Assembly: GCA_040437565.1 (NCBI GenBank)
Contig: JBDOQK010000024.1
Span: forward strand, 248,001-312,000
Source of the DNA: Albugo candida
Lineage: Eukaryota; Oomycota; Peronosporomycetes; Albuginales
Reading direction: 5' to 3'
Length of the DNA: 64,000 bases
The position numbers were made by a program, and so were the translations under genes. The notes beneath the pieces are model-generated. The model did no database searches and was not told the origin of the DNA. It saw only the letters and a list, made by a program, of their open reading frames with translations. Of the stretch, positions 22,601-35,114 are shown one piece after another; position 1 is the stretch's first letter; each line of letters begins with the position of its first letter.

Positions 22601-25600
22601 ATCCTCAACATGAGAAGAATCATGATGCAACACGGCTTCGGCAGCTCGGATATGCCCATCAGGTCTGGCTTACAGAAATTTTCCAAACTGGGTATGACAC
22701 TTGGTCCAAAGTCATGGATACTATGAGCAAATCTCTACTGGCCAAACAAAGCTCTAGAAGTCTCTCGATTCTAGAAATGTTACATAAGGATCAAGAGGCT
22801 GTCCGACAAGCTCTACGGCTAACAAGTGAGAAGTACTTCAGTATGTCACTTTCAGCAGTTCAAGGCTGGAGCTCAGACGGTGGCAAAGCGACAAGTGGGG
22901 GTAACATCAGCCCACTTCAGCAGCAAGAAATGATGTCTTTCTTGCATCATATACTTCAATGGTATCGTTTGAATCCCCAACGAACCACAAATCAATTGAT
23001 CGGGAAAAATCTATCAGATTGGTACCGACGCGTATGCCAAGTCGCAATGAATTCCACAAATCGATACGCTCTTGAGAATGGTGATAAAACTTATTCTCTA
23101 CCAGGTCATATAGCATCCGAAAGCACACAATGGTCTATTTTGCGTCATGAAATTCTCAAGAAATGTCTTTCGAACGCAAATCAATCAATGAAGTCTCCGA
23201 AAATGGTACAAGGAATGAGTGAGATCCATTCACTCTCAACGGGCGAAATTAATATGTGGCTGTCCACCGACTGGTGGCAGTACCGATTGCTACAATTCAC
23301 AGCAGCGCTGTTAAGTGGGAAGCATCTTTTTGTCCTGCACATCCGCAATGAGCGCTCCACTAAAAACAACCTTCTTCAGCCAACTATTTGGAGCTTGGTG
23401 TCTATGTCAACCCGTTTAGGCTGTTATTCTCACGCGTATCAGGTACACATCGATCTTTTACGCCTGAAAGACCTTATCAAGATACTCACTATGACGGGCG
23501 TCTATGATCTTCGAGTGATTCTATGGATCAGAGATAGTCTAAATGATGACGATGATGACGCGGAAGCGCATTGGAATCACAATGAGATGTCCACGGTTGT
23601 CCTCTTGCTGAAAGATATTCTCTGTAACCAAGTCATGGCACCTCAGTCCTGGATATTAGAGCAAACTAATCCCGAGATCAATGACCAAGGGACCACCAAC
23701 AATGCAGCAAACGCGGGAACCGATCAAAAGATAGACCATATTCAAGATACATGGAACTATATCTATGATGAAGTACTCCAAACGAAGAAAAAAAGTCTCA
23801 AGGTTTTGACTGAAAGGAGTTTTCGTGAAAAAGTGATGAAAAATCTGCACGTTTGCATCGTTGACCAAGTCGATGACAATGAGCCGTATCGTGAAAGTTT
23901 GAAAAGTCACAAGAAATTAAAGCCATCACGCTGCATCAAAGACTTTGTCGATTTACCTTCGGTGCGATGGGTAGTCATCAGAGAAGAAACGATCGATTCC
24001 AAAAGCCCTTTTTTTAGTCAAATTCTCCGGGGCTGCATTACAATGTTTGGAGAATGTATTGAGAACGCAATCTCACATTTGGCTACAAGCAAAGTCATCA
24101 ATCAACAACGATACACCACGCATGAAAGACTTTACGAATTCATCATTGATAATCATAACTTTTGGAATGGGATGAAAGGGTCTCCGTTAACATTTACGCG
24201 ATTTTTAAAGAATTGGGTGTGTGCTTGTGCAAAAAATGTGGCATGCAAGAAACTAAAGCTAATAAGAAAACATCGATATCACACTGCGCTGAGAAACTTC
24301 GATACCTTGATGAGCAAGCTGACGGCCAGAAGACAACTTCTTGAGACCGAATTGGTCTCCCAAATCCAAGTGGTCACCAAAAACATTGAGGGAGTTCTAT
24401 GCACACTAGAAGCCTCCTGTGCCGACTCCATAAATAATGCTATCGCGAACGGCGCTACTACGAGAGATATCGCTGATGAAGACAGATTTAAAAGCCTTCA
24501 AACGGTATTGTTGCATAACGCTTCCTCTAAACAAGCTCAAGAAGATTTGTGGGCTCTACATAGTAGGAAGGAGGAGTACGCAATGAGAGAGATGGAGATA
24601 AGAACACGAACCAAAGAGCTTAAAGACATCGAGATGAAATGGAAAAACTATCGCGCTATTATAGAGGAGGACTTGTATCGAGCTAACGAATTGAAGAATA
24701 TGTCAATGACTGAGTCAAATTGGAGGACGTTTATAGAATTATGTCCTTGGCGTACATTGATCCAATGCAGCAAAATTAGCTTCTTAAGCGAGATGTCATT
24801 AAGTGACCAAAATGCACGAATTTCGGATCTCATTTGCCTCGTCAAAACGTTTTGTATAAATGCAAAGATTGAGATATTAGATAACTCATTTGAAAAGCCG
24901 GAAACGATTGTGAAGATACCAGCCATCGTGGAGCAAATTTGGCTGTATCTTTTCCCATACATATCCTCCCGAAGGATCTCGGAAATCATCTATCTAGCTG
25001 ATTCATGGTGTCATCAAAGCAAATTTGAGCTCAGAAGCCGAGAGTACTTGATACCTGTGTTTACTGACACTACAGGATGCCTAATCCAGCACTTCCTGAC
25101 ACATATTCTTGCAGGAAAATCGATCTTTTCCACTACTAAAAATCGTCGTTCGGTCCCGAAACAAGCCGAAAAATTCTATGCGCTTGATCCCGCTAGTGTT
25201 ATGGTGCTTACCAGCCAAGACATGGATCTTGAAATTAAACTTATCAAGGCAGAAAAACATGACATTCCAGTGGTTCTAACGAATTTTAGGCCTGAGACAA
25301 AGAAACGCTTGGAAATGCATTTTGCCGCTATGGAGACCCGTTCTCATGAGAACCCGATTGAAGCCAGCAACTCCATTTACAGTAATCTCTCACTTTTGGT
25401 TACTAAGACACTTTGGTCAAATTCCGAGAACGCCAAAGCAAAACATTTCTTGGAGAATGATAGGAGATTAAAGCAGCAAGTTAACAGACCCGCATCACTC
25501 TGGAGAACAGCGGTAGATTTAACATTAGCAGTAAAACAAAAGACCGAGAAGCAGAAGAATTTTTCCAGGATCGCCCTGTCTTCAGTGAACAACCAGAGAG

Positions 25601-28600
25601 AGCTACGAATTCCTTCGGGAAAGAAGCCATTAAGCGGATACAGTGATCCTTGCGCAGAATACTGGAAGCCATGGTTTCAAGTGTATGCGGTCTCAATGAG
25701 CAAGCTTGATCTCATGGCGATGAATTCTGATCTCGCGAGCTCGCAGGTTCAATTCATGGAGTTTGATTTAGATTGGCAAGTTGAGGATTTGACAAAGTGT
25801 TTTGATCAATGCAAGGGCCAAGAATTCAGCAAGATTACTAAACCCGTAGCTGATACAATTAAATCTTATAAAGCCTCAGACAACCACAGTGATTCGTCAC
25901 AAGTTTTAGAGTCTTCCGTTCTACTATGGCGGCGGAAGTGTGACTTGGTCGATTTTTGCATGTGCGAAATGTCTGATTTATTCGATCCGAACGATCACAC
26001 GACTCGAAATGGAGACAATGATGCTCAGTTCACAAGCCCTCATCTTCGAATCGGGATAGAAAAGATGCTACATCACTTGGAATTAATTGCAAAGGAAAAG
26101 TACGAAGCCGAGTCAGTTGATACATTATCACCGACCACAGAATCTGCGTTTCATCCTCATAAAGCGTCGATTATACCTTGCGAAAAGTATGCCTATGAAC
26201 TCGCTTGCATTGCGACGACCGTCATGCTTTGTGATCAAGCGATCTACGATGACAAAGTAAAGCATTTTGACAAGCATTTACATAGCGACAGATGTTTACA
26301 GACATACCCTGGATTCAAATCGATGCGTTTGCTCCAAGAACTGACAGCCAAAAATGCCGAATCGGATCTCTCACAGCTGATTCATAGAGTTCTACATGAT
26401 GTGTCTCGCCAGTACTCAAGTCCGGGTCAACAAGTGCTATTTCGTTTGGTATGGCTTGTCATTCAAAAAGATCAGAAGGCTAGAGTACCTTTGAAGCATT
26501 TTTTCAGAGTCTGGGCAGAAAATGACAATCGTTGCAGCTGGATAGAGTATTGGAATACTGTGAGTTTACTACGAGAGGATCACACACTGAATTTAGCAAG
26601 CACAGCTGACAGATGTGCAGTACAATCATGTAACGAGCAAGAACGCACTGTGGATTGTTATAGTTCCGTTGTGTCACGATTGAGGCGAAAGTTGAGGCAC
26701 TACAATGCGTTCTTGCGTCGATTGCGTCCAGAATCAGGCCTAATTCCACCGAGCAATTCAGGCAGTGAGAATATTTTGCATCCATTGCAGGAAGAAGACT
26801 TTGTCAGGGATGTCAATTGTTTGGTTGCCCGAATCGAAGAACTATGGATGCACTGGATCCAATTCCATAAAAACTGCAAGGAAGTGTATCTTCCTGAAAT
26901 CATACAAACGCTTTACATGGGAGGAAGTGTGGACTCGAAGCATCCCAACACATTTTCAGATGAAGTGAAGGGCTCTGGTAGTATTAGAAGTCGACAAGCC
27001 TCGCAAAAGGTTCCGAATACCGATGCTCATTCCGTGATACAATTATCGGTCGGACATGGATTCAGAGGTAAACGACGGAGTGCTGTCATATCACATCGCA
27101 ANNNNNNNNNNNNNNNNNNNNNNNNNNNNNNNNNNNNNNNNNNNNNNNNNNNNNNNNNNNNNNNNNNNNNNNNNNNNNNNNNNNNNNNNNNNNNNNNNNN
27201 NAGAACGCACTGTGGATTGTTATAGTTCCGTTGTGTCACGATTGAGGCGAAAGTTGAGGCACTACAATGCGTTCTTGCGTCGATTGCGTCCAGAATCAGG
27301 CCTAATTCCACCGAGCAATTCAGGCAGTGAGAATATTTTGCATCCATTGCAGGAAGAAGACTTTGTCAGGGATGTCAATTGTTTGGTTGCCCGAATCGAA
27401 GAACTATGGATGCACTGGATCCAATTCCATAAAAACTGCAAGGAAGTGTATCTTCCTGAAATCATACAAACGCTTTACATGGGAGGAAGTGTGGACTCGA
27501 AGCATCCCAACACATTTTCAGATGAAGTGAAGGGCTCTGGTAGTATTAGAAGTCGACAAGCCTCGCAAAAGGTTCCGAATACCGATGCTCATTCCGTGAT
27601 ACAATTATCGGTCGGACATGGATTCAGAGGTAAACGACGGAGTGCTGTCATATCACATCGCAATGAACACAATGATTTTGGGATCGAGCCCTATACTGTT
27701 TACTCCTTGGTACGATCGCAAATCACATTGAAATCACTATACGATGTTGAGAACACATTTGGTCACATCGCGAAAAACGAAGCGAGTCCAAATAACCTTC
27801 TCGCAAAAGCCTGCATTGCGATGCTGTTATTTCCAGTCCAAGTACCAGGCTTATTGCTCGAGTACTCGAATGTAAAAGCAAAGCAGCCGAATGGAATTGA
27901 AAGCACGACGTTGGAAGGTAATATGATGGAGTCAGATTCTAATGACAAACCGAACGTTGCGCAGCCAAATAACTCTGCTGTAGAATTCTCTCAGCTTATC
28001 TGTCCAGAGTGGCAATTCTGTAGCACTCCTACATTCATTGCATACGAAGAAAATTTATCAGATGCCACATGCACCACCCGGCGTGCCCTGGAATATGAGA
28101 TTCTTCTTCTGTCAACAAGGAGTGCTTTAGACAGAGCAAACTACACCTCTTCTAACGTGACGTTATTCTACTTGTGTCTTCAAACAAATAAGGATGAATG
28201 CGACCTAAAGCATGAAATTAATAGCATCAGCACTCAAGCAATGGAGAAGAATCAGCAGGAGCTCACGAGGGCAGCAAATGAGGCACCCAAGTGTAATGTT
28301 ATCATTTTTGAGATTCTGGAGACCAAGCACTTTGGTTTTCTGTGCGCAATGGTGTCTTCAGTCGTCAATCAGCATTCCTTGCTTGAATTTCCAGAATGGT
28401 ACATTCTTTGTCCGAAACATGTAGCCCGTGTATTGGCATCAATAAATATGCTCACCCATCTGAAAATACATCAACTCCCGATGAANNNNNNNNNNNNNNN
28501 NNNNNNNNNNNNNNNNNNNNNNNNNNNNNNNNNNNNNNNNNNNNNNNNNNNNNNNNNNNNNNNNNNNNNNNNNNNNNNNNNNNNNTGTCTTCAGTCGTCA

Positions 28601-30402
28601 ATCAGCATTCCTTGCTTGAATTTCCAGAATGGTACATTCTTTGTCCGAAACATGTAGCCCGTGTATTGGCATCAATAAATATGCTCACCCATCTGAAAAT
28701 ACATCAACTCCCGATGAATTCTCAATTCCCGCTGTCAGAACTTCTTTCGAATATATGCCCAAGAAAGTCCATGAAACCACCCGACATGAACTTGTATGAA
28801 TGGGTTCAATCTGAACATGGTATACTTCCTCCAGTGGCACTGGCCGAGAACGTAGGTACTAGAGGTGGATGTGAAAGCAGATTGATACACGGCTGTTTAA
28901 ATACTCAGTTGCAACAGCTTCTTGCATTCCATCGCCACATGACTGAAAATGGAAAAAGTAACACTCCGATGTATCAAATCATCTCTGCTCAGGAATGGGA
29001 ATATCTGAACAATAGCTTGACGAAATGTAACAAGGTGATTGATCCAACAGGAGAAGCTTCTTTTGCGTACAACGAGTTTATCGACACTTTCAGTATTTTA
29101 GTGAGAAATATGAATTGGTTGAGAAAAGAAGATGAGCATCACGGATCGGATGGGAGCGATGTACGAATAATTAGCGAAACTGAGAGACATCAGGAGTCCA
29201 TTGATGATTTTCAGCATTGCATCTATGAAAGCCCGCAGAGCAATGCCCCAAAAGTATTCCGAGAATTTGAAAGTTTGCTTCAAAATTTGAACAAAGTATA
29301 TTGTGATTCCCTTAAAATTATCTCACAGCTTGATCAGAAGCTGAGTAATGTGTGGTACGCTTGGATTTCTCCTGAGCTAGAATTACGAATTGGTTCCAAG
29401 TTCGTGGGGTCTATTCTGGGTCAAGTGAAAGAGATATCGCCAAGTGACGAGCCCTGCGATACAAAGCATCATCTCGATTTCTTATCCATTTGTCGAGGAT
29501 CCATTCCTCCATCAATCATACTAAATAGCGCACTTCTCGCTTCAGGCAATGACCCCGCGTGTGAAATTTACAAAAGCTGGGCGACATGGATTCGGGAGGA
29601 TAAATTGCAAAGTATATCGATGCCTCAGCTTCTGATGCTCTTACTGGGACGGCTTCGTACATCAATTGACTTGGTGCTGTGTAGCCCAAACTCGTTCAAC
29701 ATCAATCTCGCTCTTTTATGGAATGTCCCTGACTTTTTCATAAAGTGGAAAGAGCACTACAATGAACACAAAGAAAAACTAGCATACACTTTAGGACCTC
29801 AGCATAAAATAAGTGGTATTGGCGCATCCGAAATGTTGCTCTGCTTTAAATTAGAAATATTAACGCAAGAAAGCGGTGATGCAGTGGATACTTTAGTCGA
29901 AAAGACGGTAAATCACTTGGAATCAGCAAAGAGCGAAAGATCTGCGCAGTGTGAAAGCTGTGTTTTAAGCGGTCTGACTCTCATTCAAGAACGAGTCCAC
30001 TTGATTGCTGGCAAGAAGATAGTCTTCTACCCGCTTGGAAACACTCGTTTGCATATAAAAGAGCATGAAGACGGCATCCAGCTCCACCACACTTGCGTGT
30101 CAATGAGACTAATACCCTCACTCAGTCCGTTTCAAAATCCGCCTTTAACAGAGTTCCCAAACTCATTGCCATGCGTCTGGGTACCAACAGAACTTCTCGA
30201 TGCGATTGAAGCGGCCTTTTCCGGTGACGAAGAAGAGCACACACATATAGGCCAAAGTACTTATGAAGCTCACAAAGCTCGAAAAAGCATTGAAAATATC
30301 AGGAGAAAGCAGTCAACACGAAGGAATTCATTGATCATTCCAAAGAAATTTGCGACAGCATTTTCCATTGGAATTCCTATCCTTCCATCTGAATTCACAT
30401 AA
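13650..30402 (+). CDS. Giant dynein heavy chain-like protein (DNHD1-like)
   Basis: Exons that join in frame are 13650-14097, 14148-14632, 14688-14753, 14805-15482, 15537-15704 and 15760-30402; the first and last junctions are the least certain. The last exon contains two assembly gaps with doubled flanks; corrected, the protein is about 5230 aa. The N-terminal tail has the dynein-tail signature FTLSPNGITEF, then WINEKLAFDHI. The AAA1 start is recognisable (FGHEMIGNYKLSFLTPCTER, about residue 1780), but no Walker A follows it. P-loops remain at the AAA2 position (GDPACGKTT, about 2200) and the AAA3 position (GPRGCGKSS, about 2610); an AAA4-like region (KHLFVLHIRNERS) has none. A coiled-coil stalk lies at about 3440-3590. 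A dynein-family protein lacking the AAA1 P-loop cannot be a normal motor. DNHD1, a divergent sperm-flagellum relative in animals, is the closest type I recognise. The stop lies 9 bp from the convergent IFT57 stop. Confidence 0.75.
26640..27663. repeat. Assembly gap 2: 100 N flanked by 462-bp identical copies
   Basis: 26640-27101 is repeated exactly at 27202-27663 around exactly 100 N (27102-27201). It lies inside the last exon of the dynein-like gene. Removing 562 bp keeps the long reading frame open, whereas the sequence as written shifts it. Confidence 0.93.
28353..28718. repeat. Assembly gap 3: 100 N flanked by 133-bp identical copies
   Basis: 28353-28485 is repeated exactly at 28586-28718 around exactly 100 N (28486-28585). 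It is also inside the dynein-like last exon. Removing 233 bp restores the reading frame through to the stop at 30402. Confidence 0.92.
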
Positions 30403-30411
30403 ACGCGCTTT

Positions 30412-31998
30412 TCAAGTAGAATCTTCGTCACTTTGATCGTATTCCACTGGCTCATCCCATTCTCGTTTTTTCTGTCTCGAAGCTCGTATAAGCTGCTTTG
30501 ATTTCGCTTGCAAAAGGGTATGGCTCACGACTCCAACTTTCAAGTCAAAGTCTTGGATTTCCGTCTGTAGCGTTTTCAGCGCTCTTTTGATATCGACTAG
30601 AGGCGTGGTGTCTGTCAGCTTGCTTCCGCGTTCATCAATGATTGTCTAAAACAATTCGTTGATATATCTTCTTGAGTAATAGAGATGTAAGGTGCACTAC
30701 CTTGGTATCTCGCAATTGCTCTGTGATGTCTGCATGCTCTTTCGTCATTAAATCGACATTTTGTGATTCTTCTCGACACCGTTCCGTCAGAGAAATAAGC
30801 CTCTCTTTTAGCTGGTGGTATTCTTGACGCTGTAATGCATCACACTGTCAGCATTCTCGTCGTACCGAACCCAATTTTCGTACAGTTTGTTCAAATTGCG
30901 TATTGATCGCCTTTTCCTTTGACTCCATGCGCTGAAGCGTTTCGACCAGCAATTGCCGAATATGTTTGAGCTGGCCAGCAGTGTCAGGCACAATGTCTTT
31001 CATAATCTACTAAAAGGATTAGAGCTCGATCTCTGAGGAAGAACATCAAACTCAACTGTCTCCTGTTTACGAGCTCTTTCAATATGACTGTGCCATTCTT
31101 GTCCTGCCGCATCTTTTGCCTGGACCCTCAGCTTTGGTCCAACGCGCTCCAACTCGGCTTTCCACAGCAAAGGATCCACCTGAATCAAAAGCCCTTTACC
31201 CACAAGTCAATGGATCCTTCCAACTGCATACTTCACTATTGATCATTTGCTGCTGTGATTCCTCGACGCTTTCAACTTTATTCACCGCATTGCTGTACAG
31301 ATCTTCATCATCCTCGAAATTGATATCATCGTTTGTTTCGACTTCAGCATCGACATCCACTTCTGCTTCATCGGCAAAGTCCTCTTTTGGGTAAGTAGGT
31401 CGTGTCCATGTAAAGTTTCGAGCTTCCAGAGCCTACACTCGAGTCCATTACATTTATTTTAACCGTTCGATCTACTCGCTGCACCTTATCACATAGAAAA
31501 TCGATCGCTTCGCACGCAGCTTCACCATAGCCCAATTTGAGTTTGCTAGCGGGATAGTCGAGAGGGAAGCCCATCGACTTTAACGACAAAATGAGCTTAT
31601 TCACGCTGGTATTGGGGTCGTCGTACTTGTCCACCACAAAGTCCTGATCGCATTGTTTCATCAGGTAGCAAATAAGCTCCAAAAACAATTTGAATTGGGC
31701 GCTACCGAGCACATTTGTTCATTCACGCTGATAGTAGAGGCAGGCTTAGACTTCACCTCGCGCTGGTATTCAAATAGGCAAATTGCATCGGATTATACGC
31801 CACAAAATTCTTCTTTTTCATGTCTTTTTCATACGACATAATGCGAAGCTTTTCCAGCGCGCTTGACATCATCGTGACGATCACATCCTGCAGAAACACG
31901 TTACGTCGTTGTCTATCGCATACGAAGCGTACATCTCGATTTTGTGTGTCTGATTTCTTATTGTCAGCGCGAGGCTCAGAGGCATTCACATCGCTCAT
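30412..31998 (-). CDS. IFT57: Intraflagellar transport protein 57
   Basis: IFT-B peripheral subunit needed to build cilia and flagella. Seven exons were joined by hand: 31757-31998, 31485-31701, 31232-31432, 31057-31179, 30884-31006, 30701-30829 and 30412-30645. All six introns are 50-55 nt, start GT and end AG (one donor is GTTGAG), and together they give an unbroken 422-aa protein, close to the roughly 429 aa of human IFT57. Family landmarks are YNPMQFAYLNTSA, KLKLGYGEAACEAIDFLCD and FTWTRPTYPKEDF, followed by an acidic stretch (DEAEVDVDAEVETNDD), WKAELERVGPKLRV, and a C-terminal coiled coil ending TTPLVDIKRALKTL and VGVVSHTLLQ. The start is ATG at 31996-31998. The 89-bp spacer to the MYB gene must hold its promoter. 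It converges on the dynein-like flagellar gene. Confidence 0.93.
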
Positions 31999-32087
31999 TG
32001 TGTCTTTTTAAAGAATTTCGGAACGTCTTTTAATTGTTTTCATACTTATCACACGCAAAATTACAGAATTGCTTGCGAGCGTTCAGC

Positions 32088-34094
32088 TCATGCGGAGCCG
32101 TCGGAAGGAGCTGGAGAGCTGAACACGGCGTTATCTCTCGTATTAGAGTCTTCCTTGTCGGACAGAGTTTCGATTGAAGTCTTTCGCAAGTACTTTCGAG
32201 TCCGCCACAAACGACAATGAGACTTCCAGCGGATTTTAACGGCATCTTCAGTTCGACCGGGAAGCATCCCTGCGATGATAGACCAGCGATTACCGAGGCG
32301 TTTCTGAGCGTCGAGAATGATACGATCTTCCTCGGGAGTGTATGCGCCTCGAATTATGTTTGGATCAAGGTGATTGTGCCACCGTTCACGACACTGTTTC
32401 GATGTACGGCCGGGTATCTTTGCTGCTACTTCCCCCCAGTTTTTTTGCTCACTTGCAACAAGTCGTCGCAGTAGATCGTCCTCGTGCGGAGACCAATGCC
32501 CTTTGACTAATCCTGGTGCTAATACTTTGGTCCATCTTTGTAGGCACTGCGTGTGATTTCGTCCAGGAACTTGTGACGCAATTGCCTTCCAATTTTTGCT
32601 CTTGTGGTTTGCGACTGCCTCTCTCAATGCTTCATCCTCATCTTTAGTCCATCGTCGTGGGTTTGCTTTTCTTTGTAAGCTGATTTTTTCGATTGCTGCA
32701 AACGCTTTTGCTGTGGGGATACCGTGAAAGCTGGAAACATCCATTGACAAACTTCCGGAATTGATGCTTTTTTGCTTGCGAGGTGATGTACTGCCAGAAT
32801 TGAACGAGAAATACTGCGATGCAGTCGTTACGGGCGTCAACGTCGGTTCCATTTTACTTTCAAAATCTTTGGTGAGACTCGATTTGATCTGACTTTGCGA
32901 ATTCGGCGTGACGATCCCAGCAGTCCAATCACGGATAGTGAAGGCTGGGAATATTGGCGGTTGTACAAATACATTCTGGTCAAGTTGTGATGCACAGACG
33001 ATTGGGCTTCCTATAGTTGGGATTCCACTTGTCGTCGGATAAGAAGCTGGTACTGATAGAGGAGCCAACATCCCACGTGAAAAGATGCTCGGAAGACTTG
33101 ATGCAGAGGACCGGATTGCATTTGTATTTATTACTGTGCTCTTGTTGCATGTAAAATCCAAAGGAGCCAGCGAGCCCGACACTTTTGGTGTGACTTCGTG
33201 ATCTTGATTGTCGATGATTTCATGACTGCTCGTAGCGAAATTAAAAGGCCCAAAATTCATATCGCAGTTTGTATTTGCCGAGTACGTATTTTTTTCTGGA
33301 CTGAAAGCTTTTTCTGGCAAACTACAAGATATATCGACTGTGTTGCTCTCAAATTCCGAGCTGTTTGATGTCGTGCTAAATCGCCGTAATCCAGTGAGCA
33401 CCTCTGCTGCTGCTTCTTCATGCTCTAAAGACGATTTTTTCTTTTTTGTGTCGTCACTCCCACCTTTACCATGTTTCACATTCGTATCGTGGTCTTTGGG
33501 TGACAGCAAGACGTCTTTGGCGGCTCCACGAAAATGCGTATCCAATGTCGCCACAAATCCTGGATTATTGGGCCGAGCAAGCTCCGCTAGGAACTCCATG
33601 CATTGCTCCAGCTGCCTCTTTGTGACTTCTAGCATCCTGTGAATAACGTGGTCGTTTTCAACGGATGCTGTCACCTGAACCAATGCTCTAGCCAAAATCA
33701 ATGCATTGCCTATCGAAAATATCGAAGTAAAATATTTACATAATTAGTCGTGTATCTATCAAATAAAGCCAGCGACAATACCCCAATTCAGAAGATGCTC
33801 CAGCGGCTTTTTCGCAACATCAGATTCGTACTCTTTTGCTTCCTCAGACAAATGCGATTCATGCAGGTGAATAAGGAATTCCCGAACAGATATTTTCGGC
33901 AGCCCGCAGAACCAGCAAAACAAATCAACTTTTGCGTTTTTATCAAATTTCAGCCGGGCGACTCTTTTTTTCTTATTTGGAAGATAATTCATCGCGTTTA
34001 TTGAGTGCGTCATGCCATACTCTCGTTTCTTCTTCGTAACGCTTGTTTTATTCACTGTTTTGGATCGGCTGCTTTCCAGTACATTCGATGTCAT
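32088..34094 (-). CDS. C2H2 zinc finger plus three-repeat MYB DNA-binding protein
   Basis: Two exons: 33782-34094 and 32088-33709, split by a 72-nt phase-1 intron (33710-33781); the protein is 644 aa. The C-terminal third carries three tandem MYB repeats at about residues 457-607: RRWTKDEDEALREAV...CLQRW, GHWSPHEDDLLRRLV...CRERWHNHL and GAYTPEEDRIILDAQ...VKIRWKSH. The repeats keep the regularly spaced tryptophans, with the usual aromatic substitution in R3 (Y for the first W). This is the 3R-MYB layout of cell-cycle regulators in plants, animals and protists. Exon 1 adds one C2H2 finger: C60-x2-C63-x12-H76-x4-H81, within CWFCGLPKISVREFLIHLHESH. Without exon 1 the long exon has no in-frame ATG, which supports the splice. 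The middle is Ser/Thr-rich and probably disordered. Targets are unknown. Confidence 0.85.
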
Positions 34095-35114
34095 GCTGTC
34101 CTTTTTAATATTTGATTTTCTACCACGTTCACGTTTGATGGTGTGCGCTTATCAGACGGAACAAATGTAATCTCAGTCGTCAAATGCTTCTAGTGCCTTT
34201 TTGCTTATGTGCGCTGGCTACTGACCATACGCAGAGGCTCGATTATGCAATAGGATAGCCGGTTCTGCTATCAATGTCGCAAGTTAGTGATTGAAATCAC
34301 AATGTGAATCCGAGCGAGAAATTCTTCAATAGAAATAGCTTTAGAGGCTGACGCTTGAGTAGATGGTCGTGTAAGTGATCGGAATGAAATTAAATATTTT
34401 AACCGATCTTTCTCTGCTGGCTATTTATTACTGACTCGTACTTGTATGCTGAACGTTCTGAAATCTTAAGTATGGAGAGTCGTTTACCTGACAATTCAGA
34501 AAGAGTGTAACAATTTTCTGCGACAACATCTCAACGGTTCTTCGTTATCTGGGAAGAGGTACAAGCGAAAAGATCAGTAAGATCATCATATCATGCGGCT
34601 ATATATGTAAATAATGCTGATTGGAGCTGTTCAGTTGCAACGTGTTCAGTCGCGTCTTTTCTCCGGGACATTTGTCGCATATATTCTGGATAGATCCATT
34701 CGATTAACTCTGAATATTTGCGCATGAAAAAAAACGAATCCCAACAGGCTAAAAGTACAGAAGGTGAATTTGTGTTGTCACATAATGTAAGGTTCCGTTC
34801 CGTAAATAAAGCACTTATTCTGCACTTAACTTTTGCATTAGTGATCAGAGTAGTTCTTGAAATTTGTCGTGATCCTTCAGCTGAATTAAGACGTCGCCAT
34901 CACTCAAAATATAAACCTTACTGACAGTCGCATGCGAATAAATGTTTAAGCGTCAAAAAATTTCAGTCTGCGTTGGCATTTGACACTGCGCAAATTAGTG
35001 ATTGGCCAATACAACGTTCAATCACCAATCCGGCAGCTTCTTTTAAACCTGTTACCTTCTTCATATCAACGATAGTCTACCGGTATCTTCCGGTTCTAGC
35101 TATTGGATACATTT
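34095..35114. other. Divergent intergenic region between the MYB gene and symplekin
   Basis: About 1 kb between two genes transcribed away from each other, so it should contain both promoters. It is AT-rich, and I see no credible coding sequence, RNA gene or repeat. The only clear motif group is the CCAAT cluster next to symplekin. Confidence 0.6.
35001..35029. promoter_or_regulatory. CCAAT-box cluster upstream of symplekin
   Basis: The palindrome ATTGGCCAAT (35001-35010) contains a CCAAT box on each strand, and another CCAAT lies at 35025-35029. The group sits 86-114 bp before the symplekin ATG, a typical distance for NF-Y binding. Function is inferred from motif and position. Confidence 0.4.

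Noticed and set aside
34718-34924. 68-residue plus-strand frame upstream of symplekin
   Set aside because: No family, no support from splicing or neighbours, and it lies in an AT-rich promoter region.
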